DNA of 8,412 nt from CAXGUU01 sp964012875 (GTDB lineage: Bacteria; Pseudomonadota; Gammaproteobacteria; Ga0077536): the NCBI GenBank assembly GCA_964012875.1, contig CAXGUU010000139.1:1-8412 (forward strand), given 5' to 3'. Both the position numbers and the translations under genes were made by a program. Of the stretch, positions 1 through 6,456 are shown piece after piece (position 1 is the first letter of the stretch; each line of letters begins with the position of its first letter). The notes below the pieces were generated by a model. The model made no database searches. It was not told the DNA's origin and saw nothing but the letters and a program-made list of their open reading frames with translations.

Positions 1-316
1 AGGTATCTTCGAGATATTGCGAAAAAAAATCGACAAACTGGCGCTTTTCCTCTGTCGTAGCAGCACGCCAGTTCGTTGCGAGCACACTTTGCGACATACT
101 GCGAAAGTCAAAGCGCGCATCGATGATGCGCCCAATCTCCAGCCACCTTTGCTCACGATCATAAGCTTCGTTTTTCAGCACCTGAAGGACGTCATCGATC
201 GCTTCTTTGACCGTGTCAGTTGGGGATTTCGACGCTAGCGCACAGATAGGCCCGAGGAGAAAGCCAACGGCAATCAGAGCAAGTAACCACCTTTGTGGCG
301 CACTGTAGTAGGACAT
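1..316 (-). CDS. MlaC/Ttg2D-family periplasmic phospholipid-binding protein, N-terminal part (runs off left edge)
   Basis: About 105 residues are visible before the window edge; the 3' end is missing. Residues about 9-28 form a basic-then-hydrophobic signal peptide (RWLLALIAVGFLLG) ending in an Ala-Leu-Ala site before Ser29, so export to the periplasm with signal peptidase I cleavage is expected. The mature part begins with a helix of the form DTVKEAIDDVLQVLK and continues to FDFRSMSQSVLATNW and then TTEEKRQFVDFFSQYL, the pattern of the MlaC/toluene-tolerance Ttg2D family. Members of that family carry phospholipids across the periplasm for an MlaFEDB-type transporter. Two in-frame ATGs occur, at 325 and 316. 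I chose 316 because GGAG at 326-329 sits 9 bases before it but touches the ATG at 325. The gene follows ileS by about 30 bases on the same strand and has no promoter of its own that I can see. No other mla gene is visible, so the exact role (lipid transport or a hopanoid-linked relative) is open. Confidence 0.75.
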   Translation of the reverse strand, partial: MSYYSAPQRWLLALIAVGFLLGPICALASKSPTDTVKEAIDDVLQVLKNEAYDREQRWLEIGRIIDARFDFRSMSQSVLATNWRAATTEEKRQFVDFFSQYLEDT

Positions 317-325
317 ATTACTCAT

Positions 326-329
326 CTCC
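326..329 (-). promoter_or_regulatory. Shine-Dalgarno of the mlaC-like gene, decides its start
   Basis: On the minus strand the sequence reads GGTGGAGATGAGTAATATG. The GGAG core directly abuts the first ATG (325), too close for normal initiation. It is 9 bases from the second ATG (316), an acceptable spacing. This favours the shorter protein, which also keeps a compact signal peptide. Confidence 0.5.
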
Positions 330-348
330 ACCCGTTTCAGCCGGTCTG

Positions 349-3300
349 CTACTGTACTACCGAGATGCTGAGTTCGAGAGTTTGATCACCAATCTCAAAA
401 ATTTCCGGCGGACCTTGCGGAAAGTCGTCAAAGGATTCGAATGACACCGCGAGCGTCTCACTCATAATGAATGCTTTGTGCTGGTCAATCGCAGACTTGA
501 TGTCGTCCGGCGTCCGATAGTACACATTGATGCGATCGGTGAGTTCGAGATCCAACTTCTTGCGCAGAGATTGAACGCGGCTGACAACCTCTCGCGCCAG
601 GCCGAGCGATTTCAGGGCATCATCGATCCGCGTATCCAGGGCGACCGTCACCCCGTTCTCGTGGGCGACACTCCAGTCGTCGATTTCTTCGCTGGCGACG
701 TCAATTTCCTCAACACTTACGTCTACGGTTTTGCCATCGATATTGAAAATCATTTGGCCTTCAGACAGGAAAGCCTGGATCGCGGCGTCGTCGAGTCTGG
801 CGATTTCTCCAGCGACGGCCTTCATATCTTTCCCCAGCCGCGGTCCGAGCTTTTTGAAGTCCGCCTTCGCCGAACGCTTAACAACGCCGCTAGAGTCGTC
901 AATGTAATCGATTTCGAGAACATTGACTTCCTCAAGGATGATCGCTTTGACCAGTTCTACCGCAGATCGCTCAACATCGCCGCCAATTACCAGTAGTATT
1001 TTGGTCAGCGGTTGGCGTACGTTAATCTGACTTCTGTTCCTGAGCAGCAAAACAAGTTGCACAATTTGACGCGCCAGCGACATGCGGTGCTCGAGCTGAG
1101 GCAGAATCATCGAATCATCGCAGACCGGGAAATTCTCGTGATGCACTGACAGTTGCGAACTGTGTCCGGCGACATCATTCAAGTTTCGAAACAACCAGTC
1201 GCTGAAAAACGGTGCAATCGGGCTCATCATCACCGCAAGGCCAGCCAGGCATTCATAAGTTGTTTGATAAGCGGCCAGCTTGCTCTCCAATGGAATTTCC
1301 GAACTGCCTCCCATCTTCTTTGCCGCCCAGAAGCGCGGCCGTGAACGGCGGATATACCAGTTCGACAATTCGTCGACAAATTGCTCCAGTGCCCGTGCGG
1401 CTCGGGTGCAGTCGTACGCCTCAAATGCTTCGTCTGCGACCCTTGAGGTAGATTGCAAACGGCTCAGAATCCATTGATCGAGTTCAGTACGGTTCTGCGC
1501 CGGGATACTTTTCTCGGTGCAGGTAACGCCATCGATATTCGCGTAGCTCGCCATGAAGCGATAGACATTCTCTACTGTGCCGAAGAATTTTCCGCGTGTT
1601 TCCGTCAGCCCCCGTTCTGAAAATTTCATGCTGTCCCACGGCGGTGAATTGCTCATCAAATACCACCGAACCACATCGGCGCCGAAACGCTCGACAACTT
1701 CAAATGGATTTACCGTGTTGCCTTTTGACTTGGACATCTTCTCGCCGTTCTCGTCCAACACAAGGCCGTTTACGACGACGTTCTTGAAAGCCACACTATC
1801 TTCAACAAGCGCCGCTATCGCGTGCAGGGTGTAAAACCAGCCGCGCGTTTGATCGATGCCTTCACAGATAAAATCCGCGGGAAAATTCCGCTCAAACCCT
1901 TCGACATTCTCAAACGGGTAATGCCATTGTGCAAAGGGCATTGCGCCGGAATCAAACCAGACGTCAAGGACATCGGCCACGCGTCTCATTGTGCCGCCAT
2001 CCGGCGCAGGCCATGTCAGGTCATCGACGTAGGGTCGATGCAGATCGATTTCTTCGTCAGGGAACAACGAATCACCACATTTTTCACGCAGTTCTGCAAT
2101 AGACCCAACCACTTCAAAATAGTCGGAGCCGGCAGCATCAGACACCCAAACAGGAAGCGGCGTACCCCAGTACCGTTTCCTGCTTAACGCCCAGTCAATG
2201 TTGTTTTCGAGCCAGTTGCCGAACCTGCCGTCGCGGATCCCGGGCGGGTGCCAGTTAATCGTACGATTCAGCTCAACAAGGCGATCCTTGATCGCGGTCG
2301 TACGCACAAACCAGCTATCCACTGGGTAGCTCATTAATGGCGTACCCTTACGCCAATCGTGTGGGTAGTTGTGGCTGTATTCGAGTCTCCTGTACAACAG
2401 GCCGCGTGACTTCAGATCTTTGAGGATGACCTTGTTGGCATCCTTGAACCAGGCGCCTTCTACCAATGCGGCTGAGCTATTGAAATGTCCGTTCGCCGTG
2501 ACCGGATTGACCAATGGCAGGCCGACGCGCGCGCCCACCTCGCTGTCCTCGGCGCCAAATGCAGGGGCGATATGAACCAGACCGCTGCCGTCCTCGACGG
2601 TCACGTAGTCGGCGTCGTAAATCTGCCAGCACTTGTCGTTGTAGTCGGCCCCCTCGACCTGATAGAGCGGTTCATAGCGCGCGCCCACGAGATCCTCGCC
2701 CTTGTGCTTTGCGATGACCTCGAAATCGCCGTCGAGCACGCCGAGGCGCGCCTCGGCAAGAACCAGTTTTTCGCCGTCCAGTTCAACGGTGACGTAATCA
2801 AGCGCTCGATTAACCACAAGGCCGACATTTGAAATCAATGTCCAGGGGGTGGTGGTCCATGCCAGGTAGCTCAATGTCGGATCCGCCGCGCTCCTGAAAC
2901 GCACGTAGACGCTGGGGTCGATGATTTCCTGGTAACCAAGCGAGACTTCATGCGAGGAAAGCACAGTACCGGTTCCGGGGCTATACCACTGAATCTTGTG
3001 TCCCCTGTACAACAGCCCGCGTTCGTGGATGCGTTTGATTAACGTCCAGACTGATTCTATGTACTCGGTGTGATAGGTGACGTACGGATCATCGAGGTCG
3101 ACCCAATAGCCGATTCGTCGCGTCAGCTCGTCCCAGTCGCGCTTGTAACGGGAAACACTTTGACGACAGGCCGTGTTAAATGCTGCAACACCGTAAGTTT
3201 CGACCTCTTCACGGCCATCCAGGCCGAGTTCTTTCTCGACCTCGATTTCAACCGGCAAACCATGCGTATCCCAGCCGCCTTTGCGCTCTACACGGTAACC

Positions 3301-3531
3301 TTTAAGCGTTTTGTAACGGCAGAATGCGTCCTTGATGGTGCGTCCAAGGACATGGTGGATCCCCGGTCGACCATTAGCGGTCGGAGGTCCTTCGTAAAAT
3401 GTGAAGGTCGGTCCGCCACTGCGCTGTTCGACGCTTTGGTTGAAGGTGTTTTCTTCATCCCATTGCCCAAGCACCTCGGTTTCGAGGGCCGGTAGATCGA
3501 GCGACTTGAACTCGCGAAATGCCTTTGTCAT
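349..3531 (-). CDS. ileS: Isoleucyl-tRNA synthetase, type 2 (eukaryote-like), with swapped GIHH signature motif
   Basis: This class I enzyme charges tRNA-Ile with isoleucine in the cytoplasm; 1060 residues. Visible landmarks are the PPTANGRPGIHH signature (the HIGH position, here GIHH at residues 57-60), KGGWDTHGLPVE (84-95), the CP1 editing domain with WTTTPWT (225-231) and GSGLVHIAPAFGAED (315-329), DQTRGWFY (560-567), KMSKS (598-602), an anticodon-binding helical domain from about residue 685, RSQINVRQPL (833-842), and a C-terminal region (about 886-1035) resembling the DUF5915 domain of type 2 enzymes. It lacks the zinc-binding tail of type 1 IleRS. The type 2 lineage, shared with eukaryotes, is generally mupirocin-tolerant. 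The frame is open to 3633, but the start at 3531 (MTKAFREFK) matches the family N-terminus, and the upstream 34 residues look non-coding and span the putative promoter. No strong Shine-Dalgarno precedes the ATG. The stop is TAG. The mlaC-like gene follows. Confidence 0.97.
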   Translation of the reverse strand: MTKAFREFKSLDLPALETEVLGQWDEENTFNQSVEQRSGGPTFTFYEGPPTANGRPGIHHVLGRTIKDAFCRYKTLKGYRVERKGGWDTHGLPVEIEVEKELGLDGREEVETYGVAAFNTACRQSVSRYKRDWDELTRRIGYWVDLDDPYVTYHTEYIESVWTLIKRIHERGLLYRGHKIQWYSPGTGTVLSSHEVSLGYQEIIDPSVYVRFRSAADPTLSYLAWTTTPWTLISNVGLVVNRALDYVTVELDGEKLVLAEARLGVLDGDFEVIAKHKGEDLVGARYEPLYQVEGADYNDKCWQIYDADYVTVEDGSGLVHIAPAFGAEDSEVGARVGLPLVNPVTANGHFNSSAALVEGAWFKDANKVILKDLKSRGLLYRRLEYSHNYPHDWRKGTPLMSYPVDSWFVRTTAIKDRLVELNRTINWHPPGIRDGRFGNWLENNIDWALSRKRYWGTPLPVWVSDAAGSDYFEVVGSIAELREKCGDSLFPDEEIDLHRPYVDDLTWPAPDGGTMRRVADVLDVWFDSGAMPFAQWHYPFENVEGFERNFPADFICEGIDQTRGWFYTLHAIAALVEDSVAFKNVVVNGLVLDENGEKMSKSKGNTVNPFEVVERFGADVVRWYLMSNSPPWDSMKFSERGLTETRGKFFGTVENVYRFMASYANIDGVTCTEKSIPAQNRTELDQWILSRLQSTSRVADEAFEAYDCTRAARALEQFVDELSNWYIRRSRPRFWAAKKMGGSSEIPLESKLAAYQTTYECLAGLAVMMSPIAPFFSDWLFRNLNDVAGHSSQLSVHHENFPVCDDSMILPQLEHRMSLARQIVQLVLLLRNRSQINVRQPLTKILLVIGGDVERSAVELVKAIILEEVNVLEIDYIDDSSGVVKRSAKADFKKLGPRLGKDMKAVAGEIARLDDAAIQAFLSEGQMIFNIDGKTVDVSVEEIDVASEEIDDWSVAHENGVTVALDTRIDDALKSLGLAREVVSRVQSLRKKLDLELTDRINVYYRTPDDIKSAIDQHKAFIMSETLAVSFESFDDFPQGPPEIFEIGDQTLELSISVVQ

Positions 3532-3573
3532 TCGGCGGAAACTAGAAGGTAGGAGAGGAAAAATGGAGCGCGG

Positions 3574-3579
3574 ATTATA
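3574..3579 (-). promoter_or_regulatory. Putative -10 box of the ileS promoter
   Basis: The minus strand reads TATAAT exactly, 42 bases upstream of the ileS ATG. Transcription would begin near 3567 and give a leader of about 35 bases that is pyrimidine-rich (TTTTTCCTCTCC). No good -35 hexamer lies 16-18 bases upstream; the best reading there is of the CACCCG type. A TTGAAT exists, but 26 bases away. The assignment therefore rests on the -10 match and its position in the divergent intergenic region. Confidence 0.4.
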
Positions 3580-3682
3580 CCGGATGGATCGCCCTGCGGG
3601 TGACGATTCAATCAGGCCCAAATTTGAAACCACGCCACACTTCAGATTCTAGCGCTTGTGCTACCGTTACCTAGCGTCGCAC

Positions 3683-3730
3683 CACTTTAGACGCATCGAC
3701 CTTGAGGTCGGGCAGAAGGAGTCTAAAGTG
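3683..3730 (+). promoter_or_regulatory. Nested inverted repeat in the leader of the GAF/HD-GYP pseudogene, pairing with its start codon
   Basis: CACTTTAGAC (3683-3692) is a perfect 10-base inverted repeat of GTCTAAAGTG (3721-3730). Inside the 28-base loop, CGACC (3697-3701) and GGTCG (3706-3710) form a second perfect stem around TTGA, extendable by one U-G pair. In RNA the 3' arm of the outer stem would include the last G of the AGGAG Shine-Dalgarno, the spacer and the GTG start codon at 3728-3730, while most of the Shine-Dalgarno (AGAAGGA) stays in the loop. This geometry suggests control of translation. A DNA operator with two-fold symmetry is the alternative. It matches no riboswitch I know; the conserved bases of c-di-GMP class I aptamers are not seen. 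Since the gene is broken, it may be a relic. Confidence 0.45.
3717..3721 (+). promoter_or_regulatory. Shine-Dalgarno AGGAG that fixes the GTG start of the pseudogene
   Basis: AGGAG lies 6 bases before the GTG at 3728, an ideal spacing. Upstream codons in the same frame lack such a site, and an alternative TTG at 3656 would add 24 residues of non-family-like sequence. This sets the original start of the GAF/HD-GYP gene at 3728. Confidence 0.65.
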
Positions 3731-4513
3731 AGTTCCACACAGGTCCTCGAATTTCTCGAATTCGTCGAAGGACAACGCAACCGAACATTCAACCAACTGC
3801 TCGATAAGATCCTACGGAAACGCCGCATGATGACCGGGGCCGAGGCCGGCACAATCTTCAGCATCCGTCGCCCTGGTAACAAGCGCTGGTTGGAACCCGC
3901 CAGCATTCAGAACGATGTCGCTCGAGCCAAACGCGCTGATTTTATTGTTCCGATCGGCACCGGAACCGTCGCAGGCTATGTCGCCCAGCGCGGGCGGACG
4001 GCTCTAATCGATAACGTTTAGGACATCCCCGGGCGCAGATCCTATTCATTCGACCCGGGGTTTGAGCGGCGTAATTACAAAATCCGCTCCATGTTCTGCT
4101 TCCCGTTCAAGAACCTGTAGAATGACGTTATTGGCGTTGTGCAACTCATCAATCGCCGCAAAGAGCCGGTGCCGCTTGACCCGAATGCTGACCTGTTGGT
4201 GGCCCCAATCGCGCACGTTGTCGGACACTTGATTGGACGTGCTGAAATGCTCGATCAAATCAAGCAAAAAAAAATCGAGCGACTCAATAGCCGCAACCGT
4301 GCGCTGGCCGAGCAGCGCGCGCATACTGCGGCATGGCAGGAAGAGTCTGAACGCCCGAAAAAATCGTCATTCAGCCATCGCAGGTTCATCAAAATAGTGA
4401 CCAAGGGAGACTATCGAATCTCCCCAAGTGGCCATTTCGAGCCGAAACTCGTCCAGTTATTTTTCGACCAGCACCAAACCTTTGACGATATCCGTAGACC
4501 ACTGAGGAACTAG
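3728..4513 (+). pseudogene. Decayed GAF plus HD-GYP domain gene (former c-di-GMP phosphodiesterase-type protein)
   Basis: A single frame of 262 codons can be read from GTG to the final TAG, but TAG also interrupts it at 4019-4021 (codon 98) and 4118-4120 (codon 131). Conceptual residues 20-170 form a GAF sensor domain: TGAEAGTIF, then IVPIGTGTVAGYVAQRGRTA, then SYSFDPGF, RSMFCFPF and IGVVQLINR. A charged coiled-coil-like helix follows (about residues 175-205, IKQKKIERLNSRNRALAEQR). An HD-GYP protein would next carry its HD and GYP metal sites. Here the sequence jumps at about residue 208 (near 4349-4357) to the C-terminal edge of such a domain: RPKKSSFSH, then IKIVTKGDY, then GHFEPKLVQLFFDQ. 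The HD and GYP residues are absent, so even with readthrough the product could not hydrolyse c-di-GMP. Both GAF interruptions fall where Gln or Glu would fit, as expected of CAG or GAG becoming TAG. It stands alone on the plus strand between sufE and ileS. Confidence 0.8.
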
Positions 4514-4554
4514 GGCCTGTTGCTTTTCTGCAATTTGCGGCTTGTTGGCGCGAT

Positions 4555-5004
4555 TCAGCTGTTGGCCAGCGTCTCGACCGCGATTTGCTTAATGCGTTGA
4601 ATCATCGCGTGCAGCCCGTTACTGCGCGTCGGCGAAAGGTGTTCGGCCAACTTCAATGCCCCCACAAAATCCGGCGGTGTAGCGACAATATCCTCTGGCG
4701 TGCGCCCAGAATACACCGCAAGCAGGACGGCCACCAGGCCGGCAACGATTGACGAGTCGCTGGTGCCCCGGTAGTACAGGCGTTCATCCTTTCGTTCCGC
4801 AATCAACCAGACTTGCGACTGGCAACCATGAAGACGGCTGCCGTCCGTTCTTAGTGCATCGGGGAAATCGCCGATCTCTTTACCGAGGTCAATGATGTAT
4901 TGATAGCGGTCGGTCCAGTCATCAAATAGGTTGAACGTGTCAATGATCTCTTGCTGAGCTGCAAGGATTTCGGCCGACGGCTGTGGTAGATAAGTATCGT
5001 TCAC
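4555..5004 (-). CDS. sufE: Cysteine desulfurase sulfur acceptor SufE
   Basis: This 149-residue protein accepts persulfide sulfur from a SufS-type cysteine desulfurase and passes it to the SufBCD scaffold for Fe-S cluster assembly in the cytoplasm. The catalytic cysteine is Cys61 in LHGCQSQVW, the family signature. Other family blocks are DDWTDRYQYIIDLG (28-41), SDSSIVAGLVAVLLAVYSG, the TPEDI segment, and LAEHLSPTRSNGLHAM with its conserved Arg near the C-terminus. Length is close to the usual 138-150. The start is GTG at 5004; no ATG is available because an in-frame stop lies just upstream and there is no clear Shine-Dalgarno, so translation may depend on cysS, which ends 16 bases before. No sufS, sufB, sufC or sufD is in the window. 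The 41 bases between its stop and the convergent pseudogene contain no convincing terminator hairpin. A CsdE-type paralogue cannot be excluded, since it shares the same motif. Confidence 0.93.
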   Translation of the reverse strand: MNDTYLPQPSAEILAAQQEIIDTFNLFDDWTDRYQYIIDLGKEIGDFPDALRTDGSRLHGCQSQVWLIAERKDERLYYRGTSDSSIVAGLVAVLLAVYSGRTPEDIVATPPDFVGALKLAEHLSPTRSNGLHAMIQRIKQIAVETLANS

Positions 5005-5020
5005 GATGGGTCAGCAGGCT

Positions 5021-6397
5021 CTAGTCTGCGCGCCACTCGGTGCCGACGGCGCCATCCTGAATCTGGACCCCAAGATCGGCCAGTTGGTCCCGAATTCTGT
5101 CGGCGGTTGCCCAATCTTTCTGTTCGCGAGCCTGACTGCGCTCGGCAACCAGCTTTTCGATCAGGGCGACATCAAGCTCCTGCCCGGCTGACTGCTTGAA
5201 CCAGTCCTCGGCTGGTGCCTGCAGGATTCCGAGTTCATTACCCTCGGCTTTCAGCACCGCGGACAGTCGAGCGATGGTCTCCGGGTCCACTGCTCGGTTT
5301 ATTTCGCCCGCGCGCTCCATCATTACAGTCAGCGCGAGAGACGTGTTCAAGTCGTCATCCATGGCGCGGCAAAATTCGGCGCCGGGTGCTGTAGAACTCG
5401 GTTTCGGCAGTGTTTCGCCTTTTTGTAATGCTCCGTACAGCCGATCGAGTTGATTTTTGGACTGCTCAATCAGGTCGACACTCCAGCTCAAAGGTTCCCT
5501 ATATCGGGTTCGAATCAGGGCGAGTCGAATAGCCTCGCCTGGAAAACGTTCCAGCAGGTCACGCACAAGCAGGACATTCCCAATCGATTTCGACATCTTT
5601 TCGTTACCGATTTCCACGAATCCATTGTGAATCCAGTATCGAGCCAGCGGCGCACCGTCATGGGCGCAACACGACTGCGCGATTTCGTTTTCGTGATGAG
5701 GGAATTTGAGGTCGTTACCGCCACCGTGGATGTCAATGCTGATACCAAGGTGTTTTTTGATCATTGCCGAACACTCGATGTGCCAGCCGGGCCGTCCGCG
5801 TCCCCAGGGTGAATCCCATCCGGGCAATTGATCCGGCGAAGGTTTCCACAGGACAAAATCCGCCGGATCGTTCTTGTACGGCGCTACTTCAACACGAGCA
5901 CCCGCAATCATCTCATCGCGGTTACGACCCGATAGTTTTCCGTATTCCTCGAACTTCGGGACATGGAACAACACGTGGCCGTCATTCTCATACGCATATT
6001 CCAGCTCGATCAATCGCTCAATCATCTCGATAATCAGATCGATATGTTGGGTCGCACGCGGCTCGATAACCGGTTCGAGTACGCCCAGCGCTTCGACGTC
6101 TGCGTGATAAACGGCGGTATAGCGAGCCGTGATCTCATCTATCGGGATCTGTTCTTCCGCCGCGGCGGCATTAATCTTGTCATCGACGTCGGTAATATTG
6201 CGGGCATACACCACGTTGTCATAATGGCGCATCAGCACTCGATACAGCACGTCATAGACCACTGCGGCACGCGCGTTGCCGATATGCGGCGGGTTGTAAA
6301 CCGTCGGCCCGCAGGCGTACATCGTCACCCGCCCAGGGTCATTCGGTTCAAACCGTCCTTTCCGCCGTGTCAGAGAGTTGTAGAGTTCGAGCGCCAA
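5021..6397 (-). CDS. cysS: Cysteinyl-tRNA synthetase
   Basis: This monomeric class I synthetase charges tRNA-Cys; 458 residues, the usual bacterial length. The catalytic domain shows CGPTVYN (29-35), the HIGH-type motif HIGN (38-41), ITDVDDKI (68-75) and KMSKS (267-271). The cysteine-binding zinc site is complete: Cys29, Cys209 (HIECSAM), His234 and Glu238 (HHENE), at nearly the same numbering as the E. coli enzyme. The C-terminal part is a helical domain with CMDDDLNTS-like sequence (AMDDDLNTSLAL) and a final region, EQKDWATADRIRDQL, typical of the tRNA-binding tail. The start is TTG at 6397, giving MALELYNSL, which aligns with family N-termini. The next in-frame ATG is codon 26, inside the fold, and no upstream start exists in frame. 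No Shine-Dalgarno is evident, so initiation may be weak. The stop is TAG. sufE follows 16 bases later and ahcY precedes by 59 bases. Confidence 0.97.
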   Translation of the reverse strand: MALELYNSLTRRKGRFEPNDPGRVTMYACGPTVYNPPHIGNARAAVVYDVLYRVLMRHYDNVVYARNITDVDDKINAAAAEEQIPIDEITARYTAVYHADVEALGVLEPVIEPRATQHIDLIIEMIERLIELEYAYENDGHVLFHVPKFEEYGKLSGRNRDEMIAGARVEVAPYKNDPADFVLWKPSPDQLPGWDSPWGRGRPGWHIECSAMIKKHLGISIDIHGGGNDLKFPHHENEIAQSCCAHDGAPLARYWIHNGFVEIGNEKMSKSIGNVLLVRDLLERFPGEAIRLALIRTRYREPLSWSVDLIEQSKNQLDRLYGALQKGETLPKPSSTAPGAEFCRAMDDDLNTSLALTVMMERAGEINRAVDPETIARLSAVLKAEGNELGILQAPAEDWFKQSAGQELDVALIEKLVAERSQAREQKDWATADRIRDQLADLGVQIQDGAVGTEWRAD

Positions 6398-6456
6398 GTC
6401 GGAAACGTGATTATCAGCAACCGCAGGATGAATGAAACACCCGGACCGCGTAATGC

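Noticed and set aside
17..238. Short plus-strand open frame at the left edge
   Set aside because: It is the shadow of the mlaC-like gene, whose signal peptide and family motifs are on the other strand.
478..996. Open frame of 172 codons on the plus strand
   Set aside because: It is antisense to the 3' part of ileS, and its composition mirrors that gene.
3532..3633. N-terminal extension of IleRS by 34 residues
   Set aside because: The extra residues do not resemble the family and would span the TATAAT box; the ATG at 3531 fits the known N-terminus.
3624..3652. Plus-strand promoter TTGAAA, 17-base gap, TTCTAG for the pseudogene
   Set aside because: The -35 is fair, but the -10 is poor; not strong enough to annotate.
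3649..3676. Direct repeat CTAGCG at 3649-3654 and 3671-3676, 22 bases apart
   Set aside because: Two helical turns would suit a regulator, but six bases are too few to separate from chance.
4514..4554. Possible bidirectional terminator between the pseudogene and sufE
   Set aside because: Only a 4-base stem (TTGC and GCAA) with no GC-rich hairpin or T tract was found.
6398..6456. Promoter for cysS with a GATAAT -10 in the ahcY-cysS gap
   Set aside because: No matching -35 at proper spacing, and the hexamer is too near the TTG start to leave a normal leader; co-transcription with ahcY is simpler.
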